Positions 1 through 6,489 of a stretch of 47,769 nt of DNA are shown piece by piece. How positions within the stretch are numbered: position 1 is the stretch's first letter; every line of letters begins with the position of its first letter. A model generated the notes under the pieces. That model did not search any database. It was not told where the DNA came from and was given only the letters and a program-made list of their open reading frames with translations. Source of the DNA: a virus; IMG/VR virus record IMGVR_UViG_3300031552_000008, positions 1 to 47,769 of that record; one strand, written 5' to 3'. A program made the translations under genes and the position numbers.

Positions 1-94
1 CACCAATCACGTCCAGACACAGACACCCCTCCAGATGCGGATGTCTCCTCGCCAACTCTTTCGGATCCTTCACTTTCATTGTAATCGTCTCCAT
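1..94 (-). CDS. 5' fragment of the Cys-containing protein (duplicate of 47458-47736)
   Basis: The ATG at 94-92 opens the same reading frame as the complete gene at 47458-47736. It runs off the left edge after 31 codons. The upstream sequence has a GGGGA-type ribosome binding site and an A/C-rich stretch that resembles the leaders of other genes in this arm. It is not a second gene, only the repeated end of the assembly. Confidence 0.85.
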   Translation of the reverse strand, partial: METITMKVKDPKELARRHPHLEGCLCLDVIG

Positions 95-127
95 TTGTCT
101 TCCCCTTTCATTCCCGTTCTTGGTTTA
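2..127. repeat. Left copy of terminal direct repeat
   Basis: These 126 bases are identical to positions 47644-47769 at the other end of the window; the base before each copy differs (C at 1, T at 47643). The repeat carries the start of one minus-strand gene (ATG at 94-92) and the stop of the next (TAA at 127-125). Gene order reads sensibly across the join: the gene ending at 125 is followed 31 bases later by the ATG at 94. A repeat near 127 bases is what an assembler with that k-mer leaves on a circular contig, so it is more likely assembly overlap than a physical terminal repeat. Confidence 0.9.
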
Positions 128-562
128 GTCCTCGTCTTCCTCCTCCTTTTCCCTCACCCATACTGATAGGGCTTCCTCCACTTTTTCCCTTTCTTCCCTT
201 TTTTCTTTTGCTATTCCCCTCCTATATTTCTTTGTGTCCGTGTTTCCCCTCTCCAAATCCATATCCTCAATGCGCAGGAAGTTCTGGCGGATTGCCCTTC
301 TTACCAATTCCACCACATCCCCCGCGCATTCGATCTCCAGTTCCTCTACCTCTAGCGCATCCGGGTTGTACACCTTCCTCCTTTCTCTGTATCTGATGTC
401 GTCGAAGTTGGTGAAGCGGAGGCAGGAACCGCAGTAGAATAAGCGGTCGAGTTCGGTTGGGGTAAGGGAAAAGGGAGAGAGACCCTCCAGGATTTGGATG
501 ATTGCCACTTTGCATGTTTCCTTGTTTACCCTGCACCCTCGTTCGGTAAGTTTGGCATTCAT
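125..562 (-). CDS. Unknown protein, 145 aa, charged C-terminus
   Basis: I do not recognise a family. The N-terminal half contains a CGSC pair (about residues 44-47) plus two earlier cysteines, which could bind a metal ion. The last third is highly charged (KEKREEREKVEE and an acidic tail), probably helical or disordered. It lies in the minus-strand small-gene block, and its stop codon falls inside the terminal repeat. The ATG at 562 has no clear A/C leader or strong Shine-Dalgarno sequence before it, so the start is less certain than for its neighbours. No function can be assigned. Confidence 0.7.
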   Translation of the reverse strand: MNAKLTERGCRVNKETCKVAIIQILEGLSPFSLTPTELDRLFYCGSCLRFTNFDDIRYRERRKVYNPDALEVEELEIECAGDVVELVRRAIRQNFLRIEDMDLERGNTDTKKYRRGIAKEKREEREKVEEALSVWVREKEEEDED

Positions 563-684
563 GGGGGTGCAGATGACCAGTGGGGTGTTCCCGTCCCAAT
601 GTTGGTAGGGATAAAAGCCGGGGGAGGTTTTGGGGTCCAGTAATCTTCTCTGTCCCCGATTCCTCCTCCCCCGGCTGGGACGGG

Positions 685-1470
685 CTATTCCTGAGGGTCC
701 GCTCCTTCCTCATCGTCCGTGTCCTCCTCCGTGTCAGGGTCCGGCACCGGCTCCGGTTTCTTTTTCCCCTTCCCCTTCCCACCTTCGATCACTTCCGGTT
801 TCTTCCCCGGTTTCGCTTTCCCCTTCCCCGCTCCCTTCCCCGTTTTCGCCTTCTTTTTCTTTTCCGCCTTCAGCACCGGGTCCAGCGCCGCCTGCATCAC
901 CATCGCGTTGCTCATCCCTTCCTTTACCCCTTGTACCATGCCGATGGCTTGGGCGAAGTCGAAATAGGAAAGGGGATGGTCGGTGTAATTGAGGCTCTTG
1001 AAGGCCCGAGCGGCCAGGAGAACGGAAATGGTGGTCTGGATCAGGGCGAGGTCTACCCCCGCTTCCATCCCCTTCACCTCCGTATCGCACATGATCTGCG
1101 CCACTCCCTCATCCGGCTCAATGGCGAAGACGATGCCCAGGGCGGCAAGGTGACGGGCACTCCGAGCGGTGAGGCGTACCAGGGTCTGCAGCATTCCCTC
1201 GTCGCAGTTTTCCAGTTCCACCATCGTCGACCGCACATTTGCCCGAAACCCGCCTCCGATCTCCGGCCCGAAGCTGCAGATCCCGCCTTCCTTGCTGGAC
1301 TTGATCAGGTCTGTCCCCAGCTCCCAGGTCGCCTCCAGCCCCTCCTTCGCGTTACCCGTTACCGAGTCGGGTGCGAGGGCCGATTCCACTGCCTTTGCCG
1401 ATTTGGCATCCAGGCCGTGCAGCACCAGAACCACTTTTCCGCCCATCTTCACTTTTTCTTCTTTTGCCAT
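685..1470 (-). CDS. Unknown 261-aa protein with Lys/Gly-rich and acidic tail
   Basis: The start is ATG 1470, preceded by AGGAGG and the A/C-rich leader ACAACCAACCC. The longer frame upstream has neither and runs over the promoter. Residues 1 to about 180 look globular, with well-spread hydrophobic residues. After that comes a low-complexity linker rich in Lys, Gly and Ala (repeated GKGKxK) and an acidic Asp/Glu end. Such tails suggest contact with nucleic acid or with other proteins, but no domain is recognisable. It is one of two genes in this arm set directly behind a near-perfect sigma-70 promoter (1574-1602), so it is probably strongly expressed, perhaps early. Confidence 0.8.
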   Translation of the reverse strand: MAKEEKVKMGGKVVLVLHGLDAKSAKAVESALAPDSVTGNAKEGLEATWELGTDLIKSSKEGGICSFGPEIGGGFRANVRSTMVELENCDEGMLQTLVRLTARSARHLAALGIVFAIEPDEGVAQIMCDTEVKGMEAGVDLALIQTTISVLLAARAFKSLNYTDHPLSYFDFAQAIGMVQGVKEGMSNAMVMQAALDPVLKAEKKKKAKTGKGAGKGKAKPGKKPEVIEGGKGKGKKKPEPVPDPDTEEDTDDEEGADPQE

Positions 1471-1573
1471 GATGTTTCCTCCTATTATTGGGTTGGTTGT
1501 GGAACGGGGGGCGGGGACAGAAACGGAAGCAGTGTTGGTGTCGGTACCCCCCGGTCCGATTAGTGATGGTACC

Positions 1574-1602
1574 ATTATAGCACAACGGGATCGGGGAGTC
1601 AA
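1574..1602 (-). promoter_or_regulatory. Sigma-70 promoter for the gene at 685-1470
   Basis: On the minus strand the sequence reads TTGACT (1602-1597), a 17-base spacer, then TATAAT (1579-1574). That is five of six matches in the -35 and a perfect -10 at ideal spacing. It would start transcription near 1567, giving a leader of about 100 bases before the ATG at 1470. Confidence 0.8.
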
Positions 1603-1649
1603 GTAACTACTATTTCCCTACCCGACTCCCCACCCCAGGTCGTTTGTGG

Positions 1650-2012
1650 CTAATGGACGGTAGCACCCCCAATTTCGGCTTCCGCATCCTGTATCTTTAG
1701 AATCCTCACCATTTCCATGACTACCATAATTCTGTTCATGGGTGCCAGTTCCCCAAACAGGTTGGTTATGGTATTGGTTATCGTATCCTGCTCGCATGCT
1801 ATAAGAGCCCGGACGTTCCTTTCACCATCCGCTGATTTGCCCTTAACCCCCTTTATGCTGTCCACCAGCAGAATCACCCCCTCCAACCCTTCCGGACACT
1901 GCTCCTTCAGTTTCTCCACGGTGCTGATCAGGGTTTGGTATATGGGATCGTTTCCCATTTCCGGTAACTCCATCCTGATCTCTTCCATTTTCTGATCGTT
2001 TACGTAACCCAT
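1650..2012 (-). CDS. Unknown protein, 120 aa
   Basis: The ATG at 2012 is chosen because GGGAG and the leader AACAACCAACAAC sit just upstream; the longer frame from 2081 lacks a ribosome binding site. The protein is mixed alpha/beta in character, with many Glu and Met residues and no cysteine cluster, signal peptide or membrane segment. I recognise no family. It lies upstream of the promoter at 1574-1602, so it belongs to the transcript coming from further right. Confidence 0.75.
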   Translation of the reverse strand: MGYVNDQKMEEIRMELPEMGNDPIYQTLISTVEKLKEQCPEGLEGVILLVDSIKGVKGKSADGERNVRALIACEQDTITNTITNLFGELAPMNRIMVVMEMVRILKIQDAEAEIGGATVH

Positions 2013-2050
2013 TTTGTTCTCCCTTCTCGTTGTTGGTTGTTCGTTCCTGT

Positions 2051-2386
2051 TTATGGTTTCCCGTTTCCTGCTTTCCACCACTTCACGCTATGGCTGCTCG
2101 GTACGACGCAAACGAATCCTTCCTCCTTGGTGCTCCACACCAGCACCGTTTTCCACCCCTCCAATTCCGGCGCTCCTTTCTTTTCCTCGCCCGTGATGGA
2201 GAACAGATAGACGGTGTTCATGTTGGGTCCGGTCACCCTCCCGTCTTCCTCTCCCGTTTCTGCCATCCAGGTGTAGTAGATTGCCCACCACTTCTCCGCC
2301 TGAAATCTGCCAGGGTTCTTGATCAGACCATGGCGGTCCAACTCCCACCCCGCTGCCAATACCTCTGCCTTCGTTGTTCCTTTCAT
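2051..2386 (-). CDS. Unknown protein, 111 aa
   Basis: The start is ATG 2386 behind AAAGGAGAAGG and a CCAAAAACGGG leader. Upstream codons in the same frame would be Lys/Gly-rich translation of that leader and are rejected. The protein has many Trp residues (EKWWAIYYTW, VKWW) and alternating hydrophobic strands, suggesting a small beta-rich fold. No family is recognised. A large compound hairpin (2530-2588) lies upstream, between this gene and 2597-2800. Confidence 0.75.
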   Translation of the reverse strand: MKGTTKAEVLAAGWELDRHGLIKNPGRFQAEKWWAIYYTWMAETGEEDGRVTGPNMNTVYLFSITGEEKKGAPELEGWKTVLVWSTKEEGFVCVVPSSHSVKWWKAGNGKP

Positions 2387-2529
2387 GTTTCCTTCTCCTT
2401 TCCCGTTTTTGGTCCTTTTTCCTTTTCCGTTCCCTACCAATGGGAACTGCAACTCCCGTGCCATCCACCACTACCACCGGTCGTATTCCCCTATCTTGTT
2501 CCGACCACAACCGGTAGTACTGGACGATG

Positions 2530-2588
2530 GGTCTGTGGCACTCAGGCTAAGAATTCCGTCTCCTAATGGGAATTCAGTGCCACAGACC
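2530..2588. promoter_or_regulatory. Compound inverted repeat (13-bp outer, 7-bp inner stem)
   Basis: GGTCTGTGGCACT (2530-2542) pairs exactly with AGTGCCACAGACC (2576-2588). Inside it GAATTCC (2551-2557) pairs with GGAATTC (2569-2575), separated by 11 bases. The result is a long two-part hairpin with an 8-base bulge. It lies between two minus-strand genes. There is no run of T after it, so it is not a textbook terminator. It may be an RNA processing or regulatory structure, or a protein site. Confidence 0.75.
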
Positions 2589-2596
2589 GGATCGGG

Positions 2597-2800
2597 TCAG
2601 AATCCTAGTATTCTCCTTATCTCGTCCTTGTGCTCGATGATGACCTCCACAATCTCATCCCTCCTAAGTGGTGATATCTCGGTTAGGAGGTCCTGTAGTG
2701 CCTCCCTGATCGGTATGGAGCTTTCCCACAACTCCGCATCCTCCTCCGTTTCGAATCTCATCCCGTCTTCCGCTTCCCAGTACTCTACTTTTTTTGCCAT
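2597..2800 (-). CDS. Small acidic protein, 67 aa
   Basis: ATG 2800 follows a GGGGAAGGA ribosome binding site. The N-terminus (KVEYWEAEDGMRFETEEDAELWES) has the pattern of a beta-hairpin followed by a helix seen in many small phage proteins that begin with a 'what is in this field' type strand-turn-helix, but I cannot name a family. The C-terminal half is predicted helical and charged. No cysteines or membrane segment. Confidence 0.75.
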   Translation of the reverse strand: MAKKVEYWEAEDGMRFETEEDAELWESSIPIREALQDLLTEISPLRRDEIVEVIIEHKDEIRRILGF

Positions 2801-2822
2801 GTTCCTTCCCCTTTCCTTTCTT

Positions 2823-2954
2823 TTATGGTGTTATTTGCCACATTCCCAGCATTACCGCTATTGCCACCGCACCAGCCATCGCCAGTACCCAGAGCACTGC
2901 TTCCCCCAACGTTTCCCTCCAGTTTACCTCTCTCTGCTTCGGCCACTTTCCCAT
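2823..2954 (-). CDS. 43-aa single-membrane-span protein
   Basis: This short frame starts at ATG 2954, behind AAAAGGAGAAGGAAG and a CCCAAAACGG leader like those of its neighbours, and stops at TAA 2823. A basic N-terminus (MGKWPKQREVNW) precedes one hydrophobic helix of about 20 residues rich in Ala, Val, Met and Leu. It is probably a small inner-membrane protein. Such proteins in phages can act on host membrane functions or superinfection, but nothing here shows which. Confidence 0.6.
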   Translation of the reverse strand: MGKWPKQREVNWRETLGEAVLWVLAMAGAVAIAVMLGMWQITP

Positions 2955-3107
2955 CTTCCTTCTCCTTTTCCGTTTTGGGTCTCGGGCACCGTCGCCCCGC
3001 CCCTGTTTGGTGCATTCGTAGGCTACGGGCGTGCGAGGGGAGGCTGGATTCGTCCTCCGCCCCTGCTCTCCCCCTCACGCCCCTGCTCTTAATCTCCGTT
3101 CCTACTC

Positions 3108-3341
3108 CTATCCCATCTCCACCTTGATGGTTCCTGCTGCCAGCACCTCGTCTGTTGGGTCTCCATTTTCGTCCCTCGCCATCATCTGCCAGCACCATTC
3201 CCCGTCAGCCACCTTGTTCACCACTACCTCTCCCCAATCGGTGTCCAGGCCTTGTTCCTTCACCTGATCGTGCAGGTGGTCCAGAGTTGCAGACATGCAG
3301 CGGCTCAACTCTGTTCGTGCACCGTGTTCCTTGCTTTTCAT
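3108..3341 (-). CDS. Unknown protein, 77 aa
   Basis: The ATG at 3341 overlaps the stop of the upstream gene (ATGA, 3341-3338) and has GAAGGAG behind an ACAACCA leader, so translation is probably coupled. The N-terminal half is a Lys/Glu-rich helix (SKEHGARTELSRCMSATLDHL); the C-terminal half alternates hydrophobic residues with turns, suggesting beta strands. No known motif. Confidence 0.7.
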   Translation of the reverse strand: MKSKEHGARTELSRCMSATLDHLHDQVKEQGLDTDWGEVVVNKVADGEWCWQMMARDENGDPTDEVLAAGTIKVEMG

Positions 3342-3541
3342 GACCATTCTCCTTCCTGGTTGTCCCACACCTCCACCGCCACCAATTGCGCATCTTCCAC
3401 CACCACCTCTCCACCACCTTCCAGTACCAGACCTATCGTGCTTGCCGTGCCTTCTCCCACCTCTCGCACGATTGCCTCCGCGACGGCATCGGTCTGCTCC
3501 GTCTCCTCCACCTCGATCTCCATCATGATACAGATCTTCAT
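3338..3541 (-). CDS. Unknown acidic protein, 67 aa
   Basis: ATG 3541 follows GGAAGGAG with the ACAACCA leader. The protein opens with a beta-strand (MKICIMMEIEVEE), then an acidic amphipathic helix (TDAVAEAIVREVGE), then strands. This beta-alpha-beta-beta order and the length are shared with the product of 3633-3806, with which it may be distantly paralogous. It is translationally coupled to 3108-3341. Function unknown. Confidence 0.7.
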   Translation of the reverse strand: MKICIMMEIEVEETEQTDAVAEAIVREVGEGTASTIGLVLEGGGEVVVEDAQLVAVEVWDNQEGEWS

Positions 3542-3632
3542 TGGTCTTCTCCTTCCTGGTTGTGGGGTCTGGGGGCGGTCCCGTTCCCTGTTCCTGGTCC
3601 CGCCCTCTCCCCCCTCCCCCCTGGTTCCTGTC

Positions 3633-3806
3633 TCAGCAGATTTTCTCCACCGACACGATTGCGGATTCTGCACCTTCCGGCATGTCCCAGACCAGATCTC
3701 CGAATCCGTCTCGGACAGATCTGTCGAGCACTTCCTCGTCCAACAGATCTGTGTCCACCAGCACGTCTACTGATATTGTGACAGTCCTCTGCACCCATTT
3801 TCTCAT
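3633..3806 (-). CDS. Unknown 57-aa protein, possible paralogue of 3338-3541
   Basis: The frame runs from ATG 3806 to TGA 3633 and has GGAGGAAG plus the CCAACAACC leader at the expected distance. Its pattern is strand (VTISVDVLVD), acidic helix (LLDEEVLDRSVRDGFGDL), strand (AIVSVEKIC), similar to the adjacent 67-aa protein. The ribosome binding site is the main reason to believe it. Function unknown. Confidence 0.6.
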   Translation of the reverse strand: MRKWVQRTVTISVDVLVDTDLLDEEVLDRSVRDGFGDLVWDMPEGAESAIVSVEKIC

Positions 3807-3854
3807 CGTTGTCTTCCTCCGGTTGTTGGTCTGGGGTCCTCCTCCCCTCCCCTC

Positions 3855-4211
3855 TCAGGCGGCCTTCCTCTGCTCCGCCTGGATCTTCTCCATCCGCCTC
3901 TCCGCTCTCTTCCTCCTCGCCCTCGCGTTCCTTTTCTCCTTGCGTCTCTGCTCCACGCATGGCTTGCACGCGTCCACCTGGAACACATCTCCGGGAGCCA
4001 GCCAGCGGACCTCGCCGCAGATCGGGCAGACCAGGCGGTGCGTGTGCAGCCAGGCGTCGACGCGCTCCGGTTTCCCCTTGTGGTCCTTCTGTGTGTGCCA
4101 GCTCTGCCCCGGTCCGGACATCGTGCCACCCTCCCCGTCGGGCACTCCTGCTTCGTGCTGGGTCTGGTCGGCCACCTGCGCCTCGGTTGTCTTGGTTGTC
4201 TGGTCTGCCAT
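3855..4211 (-). CDS. Zinc-ribbon-like protein, 118 aa
   Basis: ATG 4211 is supported by AAGGAGG and a CAACCC leader. The much longer frame upstream is only a read-through of the C-rich gap. Residues about 60-90 contain CPICG and a later CKPC pair about 20 residues on, the spacing of a four-cysteine zinc ribbon. The C-terminal 30 residues are strongly basic (RRKEKRNARARRKRAERR), suggesting nucleic acid binding. It is the first recognisable gene of the leftward block, next to the C-rich gap. Confidence 0.75.
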   Translation of the reverse strand: MADQTTKTTEAQVADQTQHEAGVPDGEGGTMSGPGQSWHTQKDHKGKPERVDAWLHTHRLVCPICGEVRWLAPGDVFQVDACKPCVEQRRKEKRNARARRKRAERRMEKIQAEQRKAA

Positions 4212-4455
4212 GGTCTCGTCCTCCTTGGGTTGCGGGTGCGGGTCTGGCCGGTTGCCCCTCTGCCCCCGGTCCTTCCCTCGTGCCCGTTCCTGGTCTGTCG
4301 GGGGCTGGCCCCTCGCCTGCCCCCCACCCTTGGAATTGCAACCGGCGTGCCAGCCCGAACGCCCGCCCCGCCCCGCCCCCTTGTGGTCGCCCCGCCCCCC
4401 GACCCCCACCGGTTGTGGTACCACGGCGTGGGATGTGGCACGGAATTCCCACTGG

Positions 4456-4473
4456 TGTGGCACGGATGCCACA
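4456..4473. promoter_or_regulatory. Hairpin in the C-rich gap
   Basis: TGTGGCA (4456-4462), a four-base loop CGGA, and TGCCACA (4467-4473) form a perfect 7-bp stem; CACT and AGTG just outside can extend it past a small bulge. The left arm is part of the repeated TGTGGCACGGA motif. No T-run follows. Confidence 0.55.
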
Positions 4474-4584
4474 GTGCCCACGAGGCCGCGTCGGTCGGGC
4501 GCTTGCGCGGGTGGGGGGTGTGGTCCCGTTGCCACAGTCGCGCTACCCCCCGTGTCGCCCCCTGGCCCCCTGGCCGAACCCGAG

Positions 4585-4710
4585 CGACCGTTCGGTCTGT
4601 CCCCTACCCTTCCCGTACGCGGGTTGCCCCCCCTCCCCTACCCCGCCCCGTCTCGTGCCCCGTCCCCCGCCGTCTCGCGCCCTGCCCTCGTACTTCCTAC
4701 CGAACGGTCG
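4585..4710. repeat. Separated 11-base inverted repeat
   Basis: CGACCGTTCGG at 4585-4595 is the exact reverse complement of CCGAACGGTCG at 4700-4710, 104 bases apart. The right arm overlaps CGGTCGTTAGG, which recurs directly at 4763-4773. These could be paired protein-binding sites in a control region or origin. Confidence 0.55.
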
Positions 4711-4920
4711 TTAGGTGCCCAGCCCTGGTCTCCGGCCCTGGCCTCCGCCTCCGCCTACCTACCGGTCGTTAGGCTCCCTGCCCCAGCCCTGCCGCCGCCC
4801 AGCCCCCCCGCCACCAGCCGCCCAGCCCAGCAGAGGGACCCCCAGCAGCCATCCCCGGCCAGCGCCCAGCCCGCGCGGGTCCTCCTGGGTCCTCTCTGGT
4901 ACTAGACATAGGTGTTTTTC

Positions 4921-4948
4921 TTGCCACAACGCACCTCCGGAATATAGG
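4921..4948 (+). promoter_or_regulatory. Candidate promoter for the structural operon
   Basis: TTGCCA (4921-4926), 16 bases, then TATAGG (4943-4948) is a moderate sigma-70 match, the best I see ahead of the rightward block. It would give a leader of about 120 bases before ATG 5079. Confidence 0.35.
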
Positions 4949-5078
4949 CGGTAGTACCCCCCTCCCCGCCGATAGAGCACCTGCCCCGTTTCCTGTTCCG
5001 TTACCTGCTCCGGACCCCTAGTTTCCTTTTCTACCCCCGTCGCCTTCTGTTATCCTCAACTAAAAGGGGGTGCAGACT

Positions 5079-5567
5079 ATGGGAGTGAGAGGAATTGGAG
5101 ATAGGAAGCCTAAGAAAACGTGGGACCCGAGGGAGAACCTATATACCCACATAGCCGATGCACTATACGAAAGGTTGTTGGGGAAGGATAAGTATGCAGA
5201 ATCGGGGTGGATACTTGGATGGAGGAACACGAGGCCTGGAAAGCAGGGAATACTGGACTATACCGGGATAGCAAGCAAGGATGCAGCAAGGAAATACGAG
5301 CTATACTACGGAATGCCGATTCACCGGTTACTGGATGGTAGACCTCGCGCAATACCATGGGAGCTGGATCTATGGTTGATAAAATTTTCAGAAGCAATAG
5401 AAAGGGCAGCCAATGAAAGTGGAGTGGGGACCAAACAACCTTATTCAGAGCCAGGAGAGCACGGTGTCAACACCAACGGTAAATCCCGCTACGCTGCTCA
5501 AGTACGAGCAACCCTATTTCCGGGAAGACGAGATGATAAAACCGGCGCTGAACAGGAAGACGATTGA
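5079..5567 (+). CDS. Unknown protein at head of packaging operon, 162 aa
   Basis: ATG 5079 is preceded by AAAGGGGG at good spacing; the GTG at 5070 is too close to it. The protein is mixed charge, with several Trp and Tyr residues and no cysteine cluster. The stretch around residues 90-120 (MPIHRLLDGRPRAIPWELDLWLIKFSEAIE) is helical. Its place directly before a small-terminase-like gene and the large terminase suggests a role in packaging or its regulation, but no domain is recognised. The C-terminal 50 codons overlap the start of the next frame, which is unusually long for this genome. Confidence 0.7.
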   Translation: MGVRGIGDRKPKKTWDPRENLYTHIADALYERLLGKDKYAESGWILGWRNTRPGKQGILDYTGIASKDAARKYELYYGMPIHRLLDGRPRAIPWELDLWLIKFSEAIERAANESGVGTKQPYSEPGEHGVNTNGKSRYAAQVRATLFPGRRDDKTGAEQEDD

Positions 5568-5955
5568 AAAGCTGGATGGGTTGGTTAATCTGAGAGCGCT
5601 CGGTGTACAAGCCGGGGAAGAGGTGAAGGATGAAGTAAGGAGGATACTGGAAGAAGAGGGAGTGAGTGTAAGGAAGGTGGCAAAGAGACTAAATGAGGCA
5701 CTGGATGCAAATGAGCAGGAGGCCAAGCTCAATAAGGAAGGGGAGTTCGTATATAGCGTTGAAATGGTGGCACACAAGATAAGGCTGGAGGGGGTGAAAC
5801 TGGCGGCAGATATGCTGGAAATGAAGGAACCGGAAGAGAGCAACAAAACAACGGTGCTGATCGTGGACAGTTTCAATAACAAGGAAAAGAAGGAGGAGGG
5901 GGAAGAGATAGAACTAGGAAAATTAACAGAGGAGGATAACAGATGGGAAAGGTAA
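5413..5955 (+). CDS. Putative small terminase subunit
   Basis: The frame is 180 codons from ATG 5413; an internal ATG at 5533 would cut the 155-base overlap with the previous gene to 35 bases. The body is highly helical and charged (KDEVRRILEEEGVSVRKVAKRLNEAL, then VAHKIRLEGVKLAADMLEM), the style of small terminase and other packaging helix-turn-helix proteins, and it ends in an acidic tail. The assignment rests on position (two short genes before the large terminase) and on composition, not on a clear signature. It overlaps the next gene by 13 bases. Confidence 0.6.
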   Translation: MKVEWGPNNLIQSQESTVSTPTVNPATLLKYEQPYFREDEMIKPALNRKTIEKLDGLVNLRALGVQAGEEVKDEVRRILEEEGVSVRKVAKRLNEALDANEQEAKLNKEGEFVYSVEMVAHKIRLEGVKLAADMLEMKEPEESNKTTVLIVDSFNNKEKKEEGEEIELGKLTEEDNRWER

Positions 5956-6188
5956 AGGTGTTCAGGGGGGTAACGACACTACACATATCACCAAAGAACT
6001 TTCTAATGGGGTGGATGGAAGAGGTGGAGGAATTGAAAGATGTGGTAGTGGTAGCGTGTAGGAAAGACGGGAACATCGCCGTGGGAACCACCTACGACAA
6101 TCTTCAGGACCCGGCTTGGGACCTGGAACGGGCAATCAGGCATTTACACAAACTGGCGGACGAGGAGGAGGTCGACAATGAAAATTAA
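5943..6188 (+). CDS. Unknown protein, 81 aa
   Basis: ATG 5943 lies inside the end of the previous gene, with GGAGG about 10 bases before it. The order strand (VKVFRGVTTLHIS), helix (GWMEEVEELKD), strand (VVVVACRKDGNIAVGTTY), helix (DLERAIRHLHKLADEEE) suggests a compact alpha/beta fold. This pattern is common in small phage proteins that look like regulators of nucleotide or redox state, but I cannot name it. Its stop overlaps the endolysin gene by 11 bases. Confidence 0.7.
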   Translation: MGKVKVFRGVTTLHISPKNFLMGWMEEVEELKDVVVVACRKDGNIAVGTTYDNLQDPAWDLERAIRHLHKLADEEEVDNEN

Positions 6189-6489
6189 ACCCGGTGTTAC
6201 CTTGGTAGGATTACAACTCCCAATGAGAAAGGTGTTGTTGGAGGCAAACCGTATCTGGTCCGAATTGGGGCAGGAGTTGGTTATTACCTCCGGACTCGAT
6301 GGCACTCATTCCCCAGGCTCCATGCACTACTACGGGTATGCATTGGATATGAGGACCCGGGATTTTGCGGACAATGGCCGGGAGGCCTGTTCCCGCCTCC
6401 GCTCTGCCCTATCTCCTGCCTATTTTGTCCAGTTGGAGTCCAACCACATTCACGTTTCCTACCAGTTTGAATATACGGAAAGGAGATAA
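6178..6489 (+). CDS. M15-family peptidoglycan peptidase (endolysin)
   Basis: This 103-residue protein carries the zinc-peptidase signature SMHYYGYALD (residues 48-57: H50 and D57 as zinc ligands) and a second HxH near the end (H90, H92), as in the VanY/L-Ala-D-Glu peptidase M15 group. The length matches compact phage M15 lysins. It probably cuts the peptide cross-bridges of peptidoglycan, either at lysis or, because it sits among packaging genes, as part of the virion. It has no signal peptide, so access to the wall would depend on the holin at 32654. Start ATG 6178 overlaps the previous gene; its stop abuts the terminase start. Confidence 0.88.
   Translation: MKIKPGVTLVGLQLPMRKVLLEANRIWSELGQELVITSGLDGTHSPGSMHYYGYALDMRTRDFADNGREACSRLRSALSPAYFVQLESNHIHVSYQFEYTERR

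Larger units (their letters stand above)
4212..5078. other. 867-base C-rich gap between divergent gene blocks
   Basis: No gene is supported here. Open frames exist on both strands but are Pro/Arg/Gly-rich translations of biased sequence without ribosome binding sites. The plus strand is very rich in C (G on the other strand) from about 4212 to 4900. The gap holds a repeated 11-mer TGTGGCACGGA (4434-4444 and 4456-4466), a hairpin at 4456-4473, the 11-base inverted pair 4585-4595 and 4700-4710, and a direct repeat CGGTCGTTAGG (4705-4715 and 4763-4773). Position and structure suit a control region, an origin or a packaging site; none of these is proven. Confidence 0.7.

Noticed and set aside
580-1563. 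A 327-residue plus-strand frame
   Set aside because: It is antisense to 685-1470, which has promoter, ribosome site and a sensible protein.
3538-4452. A 304-residue Gly/Arg/Pro-rich frame on the minus strand
   Set aside because: It is a translation of the C-rich gap and shadows 3855-4211 and 3633-3806, which have ribosome sites.
3541-4905. A 454-residue plus-strand frame
   Set aside because: It is Pro/Ser-rich, lacks a ribosome site and is antisense to supported genes.
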